Assembly: GCA_019022495.1 (NCBI GenBank)
Contig: JAFEKR010000013.1
Coordinates: 992,001-1,056,000, forward strand
Direction: 5' to 3'
Source: Epichloe hybrida
Taxonomy: Eukaryota; Ascomycota; Sordariomycetes; Hypocreales; Clavicipitaceae
DNA length: 64,000 nucleotides
Shown: positions 60,291 to 64,000 of the stretch, in pieces
Layout: every line of letters starts with the position of its first letter
Numbering within the stretch: position 1 is the stretch's first letter
Translations under genes and position numbers: made by a program
The notes under the pieces: model-generated
Databases searched by the model: none
The model's input: only the letters and a program-made list of their open reading frames with translations
Told to the model about the DNA's origin: nothing

Positions 60291-61170
60291 TTAAAAATAA
60301 GATCTATTTTTAGCCCTTTCTAGTTAAAGGACCTTTCAATTACTAGCTTACATTGCAAGCCTAATAGCTACACTGTAGCTATTAATAGTCACGAAGGTAG
60401 CTATTAATGGCTACGTTATAACTATTAATAGCTGCAACTAACCGTGTGAATGACTAATCCAAATCAATTGTGAATTATTCAATTGCGTTATAGCTATAAG
60501 CGTAGTCACAACCACAGCGCCACTAGTAATTAGGTAAGCTAGGGTAATGTAAGCAGGTTACCCTATATATAGGTTACCCTATAGCTATCTTTAATAGCGA
60601 TTTTCTCTTTAACTAGAGGTTATACAAAAGTCTTACATATAGTAAATTAAAGCTAGAAGATAGGGCTTTTATTTAATATAGGAATATTTTTTAGACTAAA
60701 ATTTAGTGCATATAGGTTACTAGTTTGTATAGTAGTGAGTTGATTTTTTGGATTTTATATATAAATAAATTTTACGGAAAATAAAAAGTGGCTTATAAGA
60801 CCTCTTTAGCGGTCTAGATTCACTAATATAATTAGTGAGTATATAAGAGAAAGAAAATCTTTTTAATCTAGCTAGATAGCTAGGCCTCTTAATTTAAATA
60901 ACTGCATTGCATATATAACGTCACTAAAATCAATTCTATTAGTATATAAGATATCGTAAAAGTCATCTAGATTAAATTCTATTAGTTAATAACTGCCATA
61001 AACTTCCGTTACGTTACGTTAAATCTTTAACATAGTGGTTCTATTAGTCCCTAACTATAAAGCTACACCTGTATAGCTATTGCTAGCTAGTAACTAGCTC
61101 CCTATATTTTAATAGGTTATAAGCCTAGCCTATTACTATAAAATTCTTTCTAGTGCACTTTGCGTATAGT
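60290..61170. other. Lightly mutated segment upstream of the copia gag
   Basis: About 60330-60560 keeps many CA and CG dinucleotides and contains three short repeats of GCTATTAAT(A/G)G. ATAGGTTACCCTATA repeats occur at about 60564-60590. It may be part of the 5' LTR of the following copia element, but no second LTR is in the window to confirm that. Confidence 0.4.
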
Positions 61171-61454
61171 TATAGAAGACTTCCCTTTTATAAAATAGGA
61201 AGAACCCGCGAGATAGAAGCTAATTCCCTTCTATAAAAAGGAATTATTATAATTACAGAAGACTTCTCTTCTATAAAACAAGAAGCGTATAAGTGATATA
61301 GAAGCTTTCCCTTCTATAAAAAGGAAGTTTAGCAAGTATAAAAGCTTTTCCCTTCTATAAAAAAGGAAATTCAGCGCAAATAGAAGCTTTTCCCTTCTAT
61401 AAAAAGGAATTTTAGTATAAATAGAAGACTTCCTTTCTATAAAATTAGAAGATA
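61171..61454 (+). repeat. Minisatellite of about seven TATA-containing units
   Basis: Units of about 35-46 bp each begin (A)TAGAAG and contain TTCCCTTCTATAAAAAGGAA or a variant, itself a short TTCC...GGAA hairpin around TATAAAA. It lies directly 5' of the copia gag reading, within its probable LTR or leader. A perfect hairpin (TTAGGGGC...GCCCCTAA, 61472-61492) follows. Confidence 0.85.
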
Positions 61455-61529
61455 GATACTAATTAATAAGGTTAGGGGCTTTCTGCCCCTAATCTTAGTG
61501 CGCAAGAGGTTCTAAATAATTAGCTAAAA

Positions 61530-62680
61530 AAGCAGGTTATTAAGCAATAAGATGCTATTAATCTATTATTACAGAAGCTAGAGGCTCTAACTATAGCTAT
61601 TAATAATAGAGGCATAGAGAGTGTGAAAGCTACTAAGCTCACTAGTTAGCAGCAAGTTCAGTAGCCTATTTAAGATAAGGCACTTAAATCTAGCTCTATT
61701 TAAGCTGCCTTTAATAATTTAGTTATTAAGGAATTTAATAAGAGGGTTTATAGCTTCCCTAAGACTGCTAAGCTTAAAGGAGCTGAAAATTTTAATTAAT
61801 AAAAACAGGCCCTAGCTATCTAATTTAGAGCTTTAGGCATGCCTAATTTTCTAGATAATCCGGATATTTCTAGAGTACTAGGGGACGCTAACTAAGCTAT
61901 TATCCTTATGTTACTAAGGGATAGTTATATAGAAGGCCCCTAAGCCACTATAATATAGTAAAAATCACCTAAAGAAACCTATAATTTACTTATATAGCAG
62001 TATTTATATAGCACTAAAATCCAGAGGGGGTCCCTATATTCTAAATTTTATAACCTAAATTTTCATGGTTTTAAGGGGACTTTAGAAGCCTTTAATACAG
62101 TCTTTAATAATCTACTAGCTAGATTATTAATTTTAGGGGTCCTAATTAATCCTATATATTAAGTTAATTAATATATTTAATCCCTAAAATTAACCTTCCC
62201 TTAGTAGGCTAAGAGGTAATAATTTAGTACGCGTATAAATAAAGCTATAAGGGCTCCCTTAGATACCCTAAATCTTTAATTTCTAATAGTAAACCTTCTA
62301 GCTAAACAGAGGGATAAGTTATCTATAGTATTTAAAGCCTTAAATTATAGGGCTAAAGACTAAGAAAAGGGTGCTAAAGATAAGGAAAAGGCCCCTAAAG
62401 GTTAGAAGAAGAAAAAAGAAGGCTCTAAAGAAAATAAGGGCTCTTTTAATTTTAATAAGAAGAAAAAGAAGTAAAAGGGTTAGAAATTAGATAAAAAGAA
62501 TACTAAAGAACTTACAGAGGGTTCTTTTATACTAGGGAATTATAACCTTTCTAACGGAGCCCTTAATCTATATAAGAAACCTAGCTCTTATAGGACTAGT
62601 TATAAGAGCTCTAGCAATAGTAGCTCTAATTCTAGCTCTAGTAATTCAGATAATAAAAAAACAAGAAATTAATACCTTAA
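61530..62680 (+). pseudogene. Ty1/copia gag remnant (UBN2-type)
   Basis: The plus strand reads KLKGAENFN.., LAIQFRALGMPNFL, SRVLGDAN and YLYSTKIQRGSLYSKFYNLN, matching gag polypeptides of fungal copia elements (UBN2/gag-polypeptide family). A Lys-rich stretch with KKKKEGSKENKGSFNF and a Ser-rich SSNSSSNSSSSNS segment follow. Stops are all TAA/TAG at positions expected for Gln or Trp. It is less mutated than the Ty3 elements to the left. Confidence 0.75.
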
Positions 62681-62689
62681 ATGGTTTTA

Positions 62690-64000
62690 ATTATTATAGT
62701 AAAGACATAAAAAAGGCTTTATTATATAATATAGGTTTAACTATATATATAGTTAATTCTAGGGAGGTCTTTAGGGATTATACCCCTTATAAAAAGGGGG
62801 AATCTAACCCTATTATAACTAGTGGTGGCCCTATTTATCCTAAGGGCTATGGTAGTGCTATTTTTAAGGTCTTATATTAAAAGAAACCTAATAAATATAG
62901 GACCTTAGTGCTAAAGGATACTCTATATTTTCCTTAGCTTAATATTAATATAGTTAGTGGCTTTATTCACAATATATCTAGTGGTTACTTTATAAAAAAC
63001 TATCTTTATCTTAAAGATAGGTCTTATATTACTACCTTAGATATAGAAAAACATGGTTTTTTCTTTCACGTTAAAAACCAATTTACACTAACATTACATA
63101 AAGGGCCCTGTAATAAATCTCATTATTTCTAACCTTTTACCTATGCTAGCTTTAGGGGTCATAGCTATCTAATTAGCTACCCTATAGAGGTTTAAATTCC
63201 CTCTAAAAAGCTAGATTAAGCTTCTAATTTAAACGAAATCGCTAAAATCAACGAAAATAATAATAATGTTAAAGAAATTATACAGGATAATTTAGGGGAT
63301 TTAGTCCCTTCTCTAATGCCTATAGCCCTAGGTTAGATCCCTTATAAATCTAAAGATATAGATTTAAGGGTATTAGAGAGCCTTAGTAAAGGAAAAAGGT
63401 CTCTAATACTTCCCTAAGAGGCCTATGGTTCTTAAGGGGTCTAGCAGGGGACTAATAAAGAGGGCCCTAATCTAGATCCAAATCTAGACCCTAATTTAGG
63501 CCCTAAAGATCTTTAATATTAAAAGTTACTAGAACTAGCTAGCCTATAGCATGTATAATTAGGGTACCTAGGGCTTCCTTTGCTAAAGAAAACAAGCCTT
63601 ACTACTAAAGGAATCCCTAATTTTTCTAAAATTAAGGATAAAGACTTTAAATAAATAGCTTATAATTAATCTAAGGCAGTATAAAGACCTAGAAAATTAG
63701 CTATCCCTAACCCCCCTAGAGCTCTAGATTAAATAGAGGGGGATACGCTAAAAATTAGCCCTATACTATATAATAAACAGTTAATTTGCTTATTTCTAGT
63801 TAATTAAAAAACTAGATATAAGTAGGTGTTCTTATTACCTAATAAGGAAGGCCTAACTGTTTATAAGGCTATTAAGGGCTTCTTTAAAAGGCTTAAAAAT
63901 TAACTAGGTTAATATCCTAGGCACCTGCACTTTAATAGGGGCTAAGAAATCGATTCTAGTTATTAAACCTAGTTAAATTCTAAGGGAATTAAATTTATAA
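62690..64000 (+). pseudogene. Ty1/copia pol remnant, cut by the window end
   Basis: The plus strand continues with a copia protease/pre-integrase reading (YPKGYGSAIFKV, TLVLKDTLYFP, NINIVSGF, YITTLDIEKHGFFFH), then a GAG-pre-integrase-like section and the integrase start (RRLKN-like, RHLHFNRG.EIDSS near 63920-63955, where the expected Asp of HFDRG is Asn). Reverse transcriptase and RNase H would lie beyond 64000. Confidence 0.72.

Larger units (their letters stand above)
20741..64000. other. AT-rich RIP-mutated transposon block
   Basis: More than 43 kb is very AT-rich, with very many TA dinucleotides and few CA or TG. Elements that can be compared (the LTR pairs) differ only by C/T and G/A transitions as far as I can see. 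These are the marks of repeat-induced point mutation, known from Neurospora and other Pezizomycotina. Coding frames remain readable only when TAG/TAA interruptions (from CAG, CAA and TGG) are ignored. Specific elements are listed separately. Confidence 0.9.

Noticed and set aside
20741..64000. Possible mitochondrial or plasmid origin of the AT-rich half
   Set aside because: LTR pairs, target duplications and Ty3/copia coding remnants with transition-only changes identify it as RIP-mutated nuclear repeats.

Overview
The window is fungal nuclear DNA, most likely from a filamentous ascomycete of the Sordariomycetes. A hypocrealean host is my inference from gene content and style. The genes have short introns (47-112 bp) with GT...AG ends and CTAAC/CTGAC-type branch points, GC-rich third positions and ascomycete-specific families. 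The window has two very different halves.

Region 1 (1 to about 20.74 kb) is normal, GC-balanced and gene-bearing. In order it holds: a small cysteine-rich DUF3716-like protein gene with three GTACGT-type introns, set in a dense cluster of CGTACG palindromes; a short-chain dehydrogenase; a divergent pair encoding mitochondrial 2-methylisocitrate lyase (minus) and 2-methylcitrate synthase (plus), two core enzymes of the methylcitrate cycle that removes propionyl-CoA, sharing a 684-bp promoter; an NO-detoxifying flavohemoglobin; a major facilitator transporter; a 6.3-kb gene-poor stretch with a 257-bp MITE and repeated TACTCCGTA-type motifs; and a secreted, probably GPI-anchored HsbA/Mp1-type cell-wall protein.

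Region 2 (about 20.74 kb to the end) is very AT-rich, saturated with TA dinucleotides and nearly devoid of CA/TG. No long ORFs remain. This is the signature of repeat-induced point mutation (RIP). I could resolve nested mobile elements with exact target-site duplications (TSDs). A Ty3/gypsy element spans 26362-46213 (LTRs 197 bp, TSD GTTAG). It is interrupted by a second Ty3/gypsy element at 38730-45936 (LTRs 219 bp, TSD AATAG), by a hAT-like long-inverted-repeat element at 34737-36537 (TSD GTTATTAT), and by a 397-bp CpG-containing insertion at 29177-29573 flanked by a 12-bp direct repeat. A third Ty3/gypsy element lies at 50696-57526 (LTRs 198 bp, TSD AATTT), with a truncated 2-kb sister fragment at 46807-48819. 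Ty1/copia-type remnants follow: an integrase on the minus strand at about 58.5-59.3 kb, and a plus-strand gag-pol from about 61.5 kb that runs off the window and is preceded by a TATA-containing minisatellite.

The genes of region 1 look functional. Nothing in region 2 appears able to encode an intact protein. The block could be a heterochromatic island, a subtelomere or a pericentromere; the sequence alone does not decide which. All homology calls rest on reading the sequence by eye.
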